A stretch of DNA of 46,524 bases from NCBI GenBank assembly GCA_964565665.1, contig CAZMFZ010000009.1, positions 1-46,524 on the forward strand, in the 5' to 3' direction. Below the pieces are notes generated by a model. That model did not search any database and was not told the origin of the DNA. It was given only the letters and a program-made list of their open reading frames with translations. Shown here in pieces: positions 33,315-41,127 of this stretch. The position numbers and the translations under genes were made by a program. Source of the stretch: CAZMFZ01 sp964565665. GTDB lineage: Bacteria; Bacteroidota; Bacteroidia; Cytophagales; UBA9547. The number at the start of each line of letters is the position of its first letter. The first letter of the stretch is position 1.

Positions 33315-33348
33315 CAAATATTTAGGGTTATACATTTCAGTTAAAAAC

Positions 33349-33376
33349 AAAGGGTTATACTTTCGCATAACCCTTT
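33349..33376. terminator. hairpin terminator after the DUF2795 gene
   Basis: AAAGGGTTAT (33349-33358) pairs with ATAACCCTTT (33367-33376) around an 8-nt loop. On the minus strand it is followed by GTTTTTAAC. It lies 22 bp after the stop of the DUF2795 gene. Confidence 0.75.
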
Positions 33377-33397
33377 ATTTGTTAGTTTCAACTTGTT

Positions 33398-33619
33398 TCA
33401 ATATTCGTCTTCATTGAAAAAGAAATCGTCTTTAGTGGGGTAATCGGGCCATATTTCTTCAATGGTCTCATATGGTTGTCCGTCATCTTCCAATTCCTGC
33501 AAATTTTCAATCACTTCCATTGGTGCCCCTGACCTTACTGCGAAATCTATTAATTCGTCTTTGGCGGCCGGCCATGGTGCATCTTCCAAATACGATGCTA
33601 ACTCTAGTGTCCAATACAT
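33398..33619 (-). CDS. DUF2795 domain protein
   Basis: The 73-aa acidic protein begins MYWTLELASYLEDAPWPAAK and continues DELIDFAVRSGAPMEVIENL, QELEDDGQPYETIEEIWPDY and PTKDDFFFNEDEY. This is the DUF2795 pattern: a short helix pair with a trailing acidic tail. In Bacteroidota it is a well conserved small cytoplasmic protein without known function. It has its own terminator. Upstream (33620-33776) there is only A+T-rich spacer. Confidence 0.88.
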   Translation of the reverse strand: MYWTLELASYLEDAPWPAAKDELIDFAVRSGAPMEVIENLQELEDDGQPYETIEEIWPDYPTKDDFFFNEDEY

Positions 33620-33776
33620 TTCCTATTAAAGTTTAGGTTCACAAAATTTCCGCAAAACAATATAAATAATTCTTTAAAACAAAATAATGTTTTTATTAAT
33701 TATAAATGGATGAATATCAGATAGTTGCAAATTAATTATGTCAACAAATTCATCTACCCCTGTCGACTTAGGTTCT

Positions 33777-35078
33777 TTAAGCTATCTGCAAATACTGTGC
33801 CTCTAGCTCGCTTAATAATCTTTGTTTGCTCTCTAAATTGCGTTTTTGCGAATTTAATTTCGAGCCAAATACTTTATCGAAGGCGTTGCCTTTATTGTTT
33901 GCATTTTGAGCTGCAAAATTATTCTCAAAGTTTTCGATATTTTCTTTATCTCTGGTTACCAGCTCCTTCATTATACCAATCTTAATTTTGATTTGCTCTA
34001 TTAATGGCAATCTTAAAAGATTTGGCGTACGCTTGAAGGCTATTTTATTCATGAAATAAATATCAAGAATGCGAGCCACATTTACTTTAAATTGCGTGTC
34101 CATATCTCGAAAATCGGAAATGGTGCGTTGAATTCCCAGCAATTTCCATTGGTCGTACATTTGACGAGATTCATCATCGCCACCATAAGGCAGCTCTAGC
34201 AGTATTTGCTCCGTACGCTCAATTAGTTTTTTGTAAGGCTCTAATATAGCAGCAATGTGTGGTGGCAAAGTACGTGGCCCACGGCTTTTCTTGTATTCTT
34301 TCACCCGTGCCGTAAGTGCAGCAGACGAGTCTTTGTACATTTTCATTATAGGATCTAGTTCCTTTTTGGGTACTAAACCTACTTTTCGCCAGTCTTCTTT
34401 GATTTTTCTGAATTCTTCGCCTGCTTTTCGCATATCGCTCCAAGTGCATACATCGGCAGCTTTTTTGGCTAGTGCATCGTATTTCTGAAGTTTAATGACA
34501 TTCAGTTGATTACGGGCCTCAAAAAATTCTTGTCTACGTTTGAAAAAAGTATCAAGATATTGTTTGAAAATGGTTTCAACTTCTTCCTCAGCCGATTTTT
34601 CAACCCCACCGATTCGAACCCATTTTTTCTTAATCTCTTTTATTTGCTCAGCCACATTGAGCCAATCGTTGCTGGTTTTCAAAAGGCTCAATTCTTCCAA
34701 CAAGGCACGTTTTAACGACAGATTTTTTTGCCTGTTAACTATAATAAGTTGTTCAAGCTCTTTTTCTTTGGCAATTAGGCTTTCGAAAACCGCAGTAAAA
34801 TCGCCAATACCCTCGTAAGAGCCGCAAAGTTCTTTCAGATGTAGCAATTTCTGAAGGTATGAGCCTTTGTTTTCTGCAGTATCTACTGCTTGAAAAAGGT
34901 CATTTACTTTTTTTACAAAAAGTAAAAATCTATTTTCAAAATACAGAATGGCATCTGGTTCTGTATCCTTTACAATTCCGATTTCTCTTTCAGGAAAGTG
35001 TAAAAATGATTTTACGTACACATTTCCTTCTTTGATATAACCGAAAGGATGTGCTGCGGCTATATGATTAGTCTCCAC
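33777..35078 (-). CDS. DUF349 domain protein
   Basis: The 433-aa protein is almost entirely helical and highly charged. It carries several DUF349 repeats of about 70 residues with the pattern W..v..i...Kw...G: KTSNDWLNVAEQIKEIKKKW VRIG, CTWSDMRKAGEEFRKIKEDW RKVG (spaces mark line breaks), then MYDQWKLLGIQRTISDF. The end is a coiled coil with KLNSQKRNLESKQRLLSELE. There is no signal or membrane segment. Function is unknown; the family is widespread and highly conserved in Bacteroidota. It appears to be transcribed alone. Confidence 0.9.
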   Translation of the reverse strand: METNHIAAAHPFGYIKEGNVYVKSFLHFPEREIGIVKDTEPDAILYFENRFLLFVKKVNDLFQAVDTAENKGSYLQKLLHLKELCGSYEGIGDFTAVFESLIAKEKELEQLIIVNRQKNLSLKRALLEELSLLKTSNDWLNVAEQIKEIKKKWVRIGGVEKSAEEEVETIFKQYLDTFFKRRQEFFEARNQLNVIKLQKYDALAKKAADVCTWSDMRKAGEEFRKIKEDWRKVGLVPKKELDPIMKMYKDSSAALTARVKEYKKSRGPRTLPPHIAAILEPYKKLIERTEQILLELPYGGDDESRQMYDQWKLLGIQRTISDFRDMDTQFKVNVARILDIYFMNKIAFKRTPNLLRLPLIEQIKIKIGIMKELVTRDKENIENFENNFAAQNANNKGNAFDKVFGSKLNSQKRNLESKQRLLSELEAQYLQIA

Positions 35079-35181
35079 AATAGGTTAATTAGTTTGGTTG
35101 GTTAAAATACTCCAGTTAAATCTAGGCTAAAAGCGAAGAATTAAGTTACGGAGACAATTTGCAAATGTAAAAATAAAAATA

Positions 35182-37773
35182 TCAAATTGGGTTTAGTATA
35201 AAAATTAAATCTGCAACTAATGCAGTCCAGCCAGTTTGGTGCGAAGCTCCGCAGCCACGCCCTGTATCGCCATCGAAATATTCGTAGAAAAGAATATTTT
35301 CATTGAAATCGGGCTTTTCAAATATAATGTGTTGATGATTATTGGCAGGTCTACTATTTTTATCAATTTCAAATATTCTAATCAATCGCTCGGCAATACT
35401 TTTGGCTATTTGTGTGAAATTGCTCGGCTCGCCAATAGGGAAATGGGGAAATTGCAATTGCAGTTTGTCGCCATAAAATTCACCTAAATGATAAAAAGCA
35501 TATACCAACATATAATTTACTGGTAGCCAAATCGGCCCACGCCAATTGGAGTTTTCGCCAAAATCGGCTGTATCTGACTCGCCAGATCGGTATTTCATTT
35601 CAAAATTTTGTTTATTGACAATAGCTGAAAATGGCACTATTTCATATTCTTTCGAAAGCGTACGAATACCGAATTTTGACAAATACCTGCTTTCATCGGC
35701 CAATGAGTGGTAAATTCTTTTCATTCTTTTGTCGGGAACAGATGTAAAAAGCCAATTTCCATTATCCGATTTTTTAATGAATTGATTATTTTCCCCCTCA
35801 TTCATTAATTCTTGAAGCGATTTTATAAAGTCAGGGTGTTGATTTAGCTGCGTTGCTAATAGAAATTCAGTTGCAAATAATGGGCTTAATCCTACAATAT
35901 TTCTTATTGGCAAAGACTGCATTTTTCCATTACTACTTAGAATAAAATCTCCGTACACGCCTTCTTTATCGTTCCAATGGTATAGATTTATTGCGATTGA
36001 AATTCGTATGAAATTCTTTGCAAAATGTATAGCATCTTCAATTAAAAATGGCGTTGAAACAGCTAATTCCAATGCCATTTGCATCATATTGATGGAGAAA
36101 AGAGCCATCCAAGCAGCAGAATCGGCTTGTATTAACTTTGCACCATCGGAGAGAGGCCTTCCTCGATCGAAAATGCTTACATTGTCTAGGCCCATAAAAC
36201 CACCTCCAAATAGCATTTCACCAGTGCAAGATTGGGTTGCCAGCCACCATTGGTAATTGCGAGACAAGCCGCTATAAATATTTTGTAGGAAATCAATATC
36301 GCCTTTGCCAGTTTTAGCTTTATCAATGTTGTAAATTTTCCAAGCTCCAAAGGCATTTACAGGTGGATTTACATCACCAAATGCCCATTCGTACGCTGGA
36401 ATCTGCCCTTGCGGACTCATATAGCGATCAGAAACAAACAGTTTGATTTGGCTTTTGGCAAAATCGCTATCGATGTGGGCAAACGGAATGGCATGAAATG
36501 CGGTGTCCCAAGCGGCAAACCACGGGTATTCCCATTTGTCGGGCATTGAGATAATGTCATGGCTATCTAAATGCTTAAAAGTTGCATTTCTGCCTTTTTT
36601 GCGAATTTCAGGTGGTGGAAATTGATTGGCATCGCCATTAAGCCATTTTTCAATATTGTATTTATAGAATTGCTTCCCCCAAATTAAACCACTCCAAGCT
36701 TGACGTTGAATAAATGAATGTGCTGCATTTGTATTATTTTTTTGCAGACTATGGTAAAATTCATCGGCCTCATTAATGGCTTTTGAAAATAGTTCATCAA
36801 AATTTTCGAATGCAAGTGCAGAACTGAAATTTTCCTCTTTTTTCCTTAGTCTAAACTTAAGTTGTTGGCTTTGCCCAGCTTCTACGCTCAATCTGATGTG
36901 TGCAGCAGCCTTAGTACCTGTCTTATCAGTATTTACAGCCTCTTTTCTGCCATCAATTAGCCATTCGTGGAAGGCATCTTTTACATAATTAGTTTGACTG
37001 GGCATGCCAAACAATCGGGAGGCGTTTGTTTCATTTTCAGTATATATAAACTCAGCTTCAGAATTCGAAAACCATTGATAATCGCCCACTAAAGGGTTTT
37101 TAAGAGTTACAAAATCGTCTGTTTGAAGCAAGCTTGGTTTGTTTTCAATGCCTTCCCAAGCCCAAGTGTTTCGAAACCAAGCGGTGGGCAATACATGAAT
37201 TTCAGCTGTTTCTGTCGACTTATTTTGTATCGTTACTTGTATTAAAATATCTTCTGTATCTACTTTAGAATATTCTATAATGCAGTCGAAATATTTATTT
37301 TCATTAAAAATATTGGTGTCAGCCAATTCAAATTCTGGTTCGGAAATTGGGCTTTCTATATTTTGAGTTATTAATTGGGTGTAAGGGAAAGCTTGCTGCG
37401 GATATTTATATACATATTTCAAATACGAAGCCGAAGGAGTGGCATCTGCATAAAAATAGTATTCTTTCACGTCTTCATTGCGATTGCCTTCTAGCCCTGT
37501 AAGTCCGAAAAGTCGCTCTTTGAGAATTCCATCATTGCCATTCCAGAATGAAAATGCAAAGCAGATGCGTTGGGTTTGGTCGCTAATGCCAGCAATGCCA
37601 TCTTCGCCCCAACGGTAGGCTCGGGAACGGGCGTGATCGTGAGGTAAAAAATCCCAAGCAGATCCAAACTCGCTGTAATCTTCCCTTACAGTACCCCATT
37701 GACGCTCAGATAGATATGCCCCCCACTTTTTCCATAAGGGATTTTTAATTCGTTCAGATTCAGGATTTTGCAT
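35182..37773 (-). CDS. glucosidase, GH63/MGH1-like glycoside hydrolase
   Basis: The 863-aa protein starts without a signal peptide (MQNPESERIKNPLWKKWGAY). The N-terminal part (SERQWGTVREDYSEFGSAWD, HDHARSRAYRWGEDGIAGIS) is the signature of the bacterial cytoplasmic GH63-like glucosidases. The C-terminal (alpha/alpha)6 barrel begins near residue 350 and includes KWEYPWFAAWDTAFHAIPFA, where the Asp of WD is the likely general acid, plus NWRGPIWLPVNYMLVYAFYH and GRGCGASHQTGWTALVADL. Substrate unknown: alpha-glucosides such as glucosylglycerate, or trehalose-like compounds, are possible. It is single and not in a polysaccharide-utilisation locus. Confidence 0.9.
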   Translation of the reverse strand: MQNPESERIKNPLWKKWGAYLSERQWGTVREDYSEFGSAWDFLPHDHARSRAYRWGEDGIAGISDQTQRICFAFSFWNGNDGILKERLFGLTGLEGNRNEDVKEYYFYADATPSASYLKYVYKYPQQAFPYTQLITQNIESPISEPEFELADTNIFNENKYFDCIIEYSKVDTEDILIQVTIQNKSTETAEIHVLPTAWFRNTWAWEGIENKPSLLQTDDFVTLKNPLVGDYQWFSNSEAEFIYTENETNASRLFGMPSQTNYVKDAFHEWLIDGRKEAVNTDKTGTKAAAHIRLSVEAGQSQQLKFRLRKKEENFSSALAFENFDELFSKAINEADEFYHSLQKNNTNAAHSFIQRQAWSGLIWGKQFYKYNIEKWLNGDANQFPPPEIRKKGRNATFKHLDSHDIISMPDKWEYPWFAAWDTAFHAIPFAHIDSDFAKSQIKLFVSDRYMSPQGQIPAYEWAFGDVNPPVNAFGAWKIYNIDKAKTGKGDIDFLQNIYSGLSRNYQWWLATQSCTGEMLFGGGFMGLDNVSIFDRGRPLSDGAKLIQADSAAWMALFSINMMQMALELAVSTPFLIEDAIHFAKNFIRISIAINLYHWNDKEGVYGDFILSSNGKMQSLPIRNIVGLSPLFATEFLLATQLNQHPDFIKSLQELMNEGENNQFIKKSDNGNWLFTSVPDKRMKRIYHSLADESRYLSKFGIRTLSKEYEIVPFSAIVNKQNFEMKYRSGESDTADFGENSNWRGPIWLPVNYMLVYAFYHLGEFYGDKLQLQFPHFPIGEPSNFTQIAKSIAERLIRIFEIDKNSRPANNHQHIIFEKPDFNENILFYEYFDGDTGRGCGASHQTGWTALVADLIFILNPI

Positions 37774-37947
37774 GGTGCAAAATAAAAAAATATTCCAAGG
37801 AAATGCGATTATGAAGAGATTTTGATAATAATCTGATTATGTAAAAGAAATTTGAAAAAACTAAGGGAATTTGCATAAATGTGAGAATTATGTAAATTTT
37901 TTAAATAATTATGTAAAACTCTTATTGTCTATGATGTGTACTTTTGA

Positions 37948-38096
37948 AACCTGACAAATAAACTTTATTTGCCTTAAACAGCATCAAAAATACCAGGAAT
38001 GCCCCGGTAAATGGCCATTCCCATTGGATTTGCCCTTGAATACGTTGATTAGTGGATTTTCTGAAAGGGGGAGAAAGTTTCTTCTCCTCTTTTTTT
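37948..38096 (+). ncRNA. candidate small RNA ending in an intrinsic terminator
   Basis: This lies in the 509-bp gene-free stretch 37774-38282. A TAnnTTTG-type box (TACTTTTG, 37939-37946) would start transcription just before a 17-bp palindrome CAAATAAACTTTATTTG (37955-37971). A less A+T-rich segment follows with several short complementary blocks, then a strong terminator (38064-38096). No open frame longer than a few codons runs through it. I do not recognise the family; 6S or Flavo-1-like RNAs were considered without a clear match. Confidence 0.4.
38064..38096 (+). terminator. intrinsic terminator
   Basis: AAAGGGGGAGAA (38064-38075) pairs, with two G-U pairs, with TTCTCCTCTTTT (38082-38093) around a 6-nt loop, and the tract ends TTTTTT. 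No known gene ends upstream, so it most likely ends the candidate small RNA. Confidence 0.65.
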
Positions 38097-38135
38097 GATG
38101 GGGCAAGTAGAATTTGACAGATTGCTACACATATA

Positions 38136-38234
38136 GTCTGATTATTTATATCAGACCTTCAAAACACGACAAATTTTCAACATTATCGCAACAAATATTA
38201 TACCTAGAAGCAAATTACAATCGTTTGTTGTAAT
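38136..38234. other. two hairpins in the leader of the HNH-like gene
   Basis: GTCTGAT (38136-38142) pairs with ATCAGAC (38150-38156), and ATTACAA (38214-38220) pairs with TTGTAAT (38228-38234). Both have 7-nt loops. They lie 50 to 150 bp before the ATG at 38283 and could be a structured leader or operator sites. Confidence 0.45.
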
Positions 38235-38282
38235 TTTAACTGATACAAAACCACAACTAAGAATATTTAATACCATAGGCGT

Positions 38283-39245
38283 ATGTTAGCACAAGTAGCT
38301 TCTCAAACGAGCGAGGTTTTAAAAAAAGAGACTTGGAAAGAAGTACCGCTTGAGTTTGAATTCAATTACAGGCTTGCCGTATCTACAAAAGGCAATGCCA
38401 TACTATTTACCAATGAAATAAAGGATGGAAAAATAAAAAAGCTTTCCATTGAAAATAACCGTGTAAACCTCTGCCTGAGTCGATATTTTATAAATGAGGA
38501 TGGGAAAAAATGCAAGAAAGCACATAAATTCACCATTCATCTACTTATTGCGAACACATTTATTCCAAATCCTGATCATTTAAAGTTTGTAATTCATAAA
38601 GATGGTAATGTGGCCAATAATGCCATTGACAATCTTTATTGGACAAAATTCAGACTTGCAGGCACTAAAGGTGAGGCCAAGCAAAGTGTAGAATTGCATA
38701 AATGGGAAAAGGCCAAATTGTTTTTTGTAGATGAAAAAGCACAACGCAAGTTTGCGGTTACAAATTTCGGTAGGGTAATATTGTATTTTAAAGAGATTGC
38801 TGATGGAAGGTTTATTATTCCATATATTGATAATAAAGGCAGGCCAATGATTACAATTACGCCAATGGATGCTGCACGAAAATCGTGGGTGGTGCATTCG
38901 CTAGTTGCCACTCATTTTTTGCCTGCAGCACAGCCAAATCAAAAATTTGTAATCCATCTTAATCATAATATAGTAGACAATTACTTTTCGAATTTGGCAT
39001 GGGCTTCGCAATTGGAAAAATCGCTCCATACCAAAGCTCACCACAAAGCCCAAATACAATCAGGAGAAAGAAAAAAGGAAGGCATCAAACTAAGTGAGAC
39101 GCAAGTAATTCACATCAAACGACTTATTAAAAGAGGCAAAGTTCGCAACAAGATGATTGCCAAGCAATTTGGCATAAGTGAAATGGCCGTTTACCGTATA
39201 AAAAGAGGCGAAAACTGGGCTCACGTAAGTATTGACAATGTGTAA
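38283..39245 (+). CDS. duplicated HNH_3/NUMOD-like protein with C-terminal helix-turn-helix
   Basis: The 320-aa protein has two copies of an HNH_3-like unit. Copy 1 (about 17-122): IHLLIANTFIPNP, then FVIHKDGNVANNAIDNLYW, with the H-x-DGN-x-x-NN-x-x-DNL-x-W signature nearly intact. Copy 2 (about 141-242): VHSLVATHFLPAA, then FVIHLNHNIVDNYFSNLAW, where DGN has become NHN and the second Asn pair is lost. The C-terminus (266-316) is a helix-turn-helix of the resolvase/NUMOD kind: IAKQFGISEMAVYRIKRGEN. Homing-type nucleases have one active unit; this form may be a domesticated DNA-binding regulator. It stands alone behind a structured leader. Confidence 0.7.
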   Translation: MLAQVASQTSEVLKKETWKEVPLEFEFNYRLAVSTKGNAILFTNEIKDGKIKKLSIENNRVNLCLSRYFINEDGKKCKKAHKFTIHLLIANTFIPNPDHLKFVIHKDGNVANNAIDNLYWTKFRLAGTKGEAKQSVELHKWEKAKLFFVDEKAQRKFAVTNFGRVILYFKEIADGRFIIPYIDNKGRPMITITPMDAARKSWVVHSLVATHFLPAAQPNQKFVIHLNHNIVDNYFSNLAWASQLEKSLHTKAHHKAQIQSGERKKEGIKLSETQVIHIKRLIKRGKVRNKMIAKQFGISEMAVYRIKRGENWAHVSIDNV

Positions 39246-39331
39246 GCAGAAAATCAGCGCAGAAAATGAATTGATATGTTATATATATGATTTCCTATTT
39301 AGCGTAAATTCCACTTCTTTAATCAATCAAA

Positions 39332-39727
39332 GTGACAATTGCGGAACAAATAATTGCTCTATTTATTTTAGCCATTCCAGTGGCTTGCATTACTTGGACG
39401 GTAACCCATGAAGAGGCGTTTCGCGAACCTCGTGATTACTGTATCAAAAACAGCATCGAAAAAAAGACACTATTAGCTAGAAAGTTCTTTTACTTATTCA
39501 CCTGTGAATATTGTTTTAGCCATTATGTAGTATTAATGGTTCTTTTTGTAACAGGCTACAAACTTTTATTTACCGATTGGCGAGGCTATCCGATAGCCTT
39601 TTTCTCTTTGGTTTGGGTAGCCAATATTTACATGAGTCTCTATGCACTGCTTCGCACTACACTCAAAGAGCAATCCACAGAAATTTCTTTTTTAAAAGAG
39701 AAAATAGAAAGCTTGATTGATAGTTAG
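39332..39727 (+). CDS. small membrane protein with CxxC motif, DUF1360-like
   Basis: A GTG start gives 131 residues beginning (M)TIAEQIIALFILAIPVACIT, the first helix. A cytoplasmic segment with LFTCEYCFSHYVVLMVLF follows, leading into a second helix, and then GYPIAFFSLVWVANIYMSLY as the third. The end KEQSTEISFLKEKIESLIDS is a short coiled coil. The CEYCFSHY motif at the membrane surface resembles DUF1360 proteins (cysteine pair, then His/Trp). No function is known. The start codon is GTG because no ATG lies upstream in frame close by. Confidence 0.65.
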   Translation: MTIAEQIIALFILAIPVACITWTVTHEEAFREPRDYCIKNSIEKKTLLARKFFYLFTCEYCFSHYVVLMVLFVTGYKLLFTDWRGYPIAFFSLVWVANIYMSLYALLRTTLKEQSTEISFLKEKIESLIDS

Positions 39728-39838
39728 TATAAATTGTAAGTCAAGACAATCGCAAAGAGATTTTCACAAGCACACCTAATATTTCCCAATACTTATCATT
39801 CTTCACATTAAGTTTACAATTGATGTATACCTTTAGGG

Positions 39839-40690
39839 ATGCTAAATTACCAACTCCCCATTGACGATATTTCTACCCAAAAAGCTTATGAATATGTTGA
39901 AATTGAAAAGGCATTTAGCTATATATCCCACAGTTCACAATTAGAATTTGATTTTCCGCAGGGTGGCTGCCAGCAGCGTAGCCATGCCATTTCAATGATA
40001 TTAGCTAAAAAGTTTGGTATTCAACATTGCAAAATATGGCTGTTTTCTCCCGCTGCTTTGCTCGATTTCGATACTCGAGCATTATATGTGGAAGATAAAA
40101 ACAAATTGACACCCAATAATACCATTTGTTGGAATTATCATACTGCTCCAATGGTGAAGCTTTCCAATGGCGATGCTATTGATTACCTTATTATCGACCC
40201 TTCGCTGAACAGGAAAATGCCATTGTTATTGGCAGATTGGTTGGGTAGCATTGGCAATTCCGACAATAGCAAATACACTTTTCTCGCTCCTGAAAAGTAT
40301 TTTTTCAATTGTAAATACAATAATTTTTCCCAGCTCACCAATGTGTTTGATGGTTCTTTCTTCGAATTTATAAACCCTGCCAAAGATAATCTTGTGCTTG
40401 AAAAAGGATTGGCGGTAAATGATATGGCGATGCTGATTTATAAAAAACACATATTGCCACTTATGAACGCTTGGCTTATGAAAGACGAAGCCAAATTGCA
40501 AGACTTGAAAGATATATTCGGCAACGCCACCGCACTTGATTTGTTATTTGCCCAAAATTTGAGTGGGAATACCGACAATACCTCCTATCGCTATGTATTG
40601 GCTCAGTATGGCAGCATAATGAAAGAGGCCAAACAAATATTTCACGAGCGGCTCCTTTTCTGGACTAAATTTACAAATGAGCTATTGTGA
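39839..40690 (+). CDS. protein-glutaminase-like deamidase, cytoplasmic form
   Basis: Three catalytic segments appear in the order found in protein glutaminase (the Chryseobacterium secreted enzyme): FPQGGCQQRSHAISMIL with Cys44, CWNYHTAPMV with His101 and YLIIDPSLNR with Asp120. The Cys-His-Asp triad deamidates protein-bound glutamine in that family. Unlike the secreted enzyme, this 283-aa protein has no signal peptide or propeptide and has a helical C-terminal half (about 190-283) with no name known to me. It is convergent with the receiver gene at 40725. The role is inferred, not shown. Confidence 0.72.
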   Translation: MLNYQLPIDDISTQKAYEYVEIEKAFSYISHSSQLEFDFPQGGCQQRSHAISMILAKKFGIQHCKIWLFSPAALLDFDTRALYVEDKNKLTPNNTICWNYHTAPMVKLSNGDAIDYLIIDPSLNRKMPLLLADWLGSIGNSDNSKYTFLAPEKYFFNCKYNNFSQLTNVFDGSFFEFINPAKDNLVLEKGLAVNDMAMLIYKKHILPLMNAWLMKDEAKLQDLKDIFGNATALDLLFAQNLSGNTDNTSYRYVLAQYGSIMKEAKQIFHERLLFWTKFTNELL

Positions 40691-40724
40691 ACCAAGTGCT
40701 GCAATCAAAAAACTGCTCAGATTG

Positions 40725-41111
40725 CTATTGCATTACCGACAGTATTTTCTCTGCATTTAGAGGTTTGTTGATGAATTTCTTAACCGATTTGAAATTAAGT
40801 GCCATTTCTTGGTCTTTTACTCGTGAAGAGCTAGTAACCACTATCACTTTGGTAAGCGGATATTTTTCAAAGTATAAGCTCTCGTATATAAGTATAAATT
40901 CATAACCATCCATTTCGGGCATGTTTAAATCTACAAATACTGCCTCAGGAAAATCGTTTTGTTCCTCACTTTGCTTAAGGAATTCTAAAGCATCGGGGCC
41001 GCTCGAACTGAATTTAAACTTTTTAACAATATTGGTTTTAGAGAGTACGGCTGTAATTATCAAGCCTACTGCATCGTCATCATCAATGAGTAGAATGTGG
41101 TTGATTTGCAT
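40725..41111 (-). CDS. stand-alone receiver-domain response regulator
   Basis: The 128-aa protein is a lone receiver domain: DDDD near residue 10-13, phospho-acceptor Asp61 (VFVDLNMPEMDGY), Thr/Ser near 92 and Lys near 115 (KFINKPLN). The segment SSSGPDALEFL is typical of CheY-like proteins that follow phytochrome- or PAS-type kinases in Bacteroidota. It lies 16 bp after the CHASE3/PAS kinase gene and has no output domain, so it signals by protein contact or in a relay. Confidence 0.93.
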   Translation of the reverse strand: MQINHILLIDDDDAVGLIITAVLSKTNIVKKFKFSSSGPDALEFLKQSEEQNDFPEAVFVDLNMPEMDGYEFILIYESLYFEKYPLTKVIVVTSSSRVKDQEMALNFKSVKKFINKPLNAEKILSVMQ

Positions 41112-41127
41112 GTTGTATTTATTGGTG

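Noticed and set aside
33725..33985. 86-codon plus-strand frame at the end of the DUF349 gene
   Set aside because: It overlaps the DUF349 coding region in antisense and has shadow-like composition.
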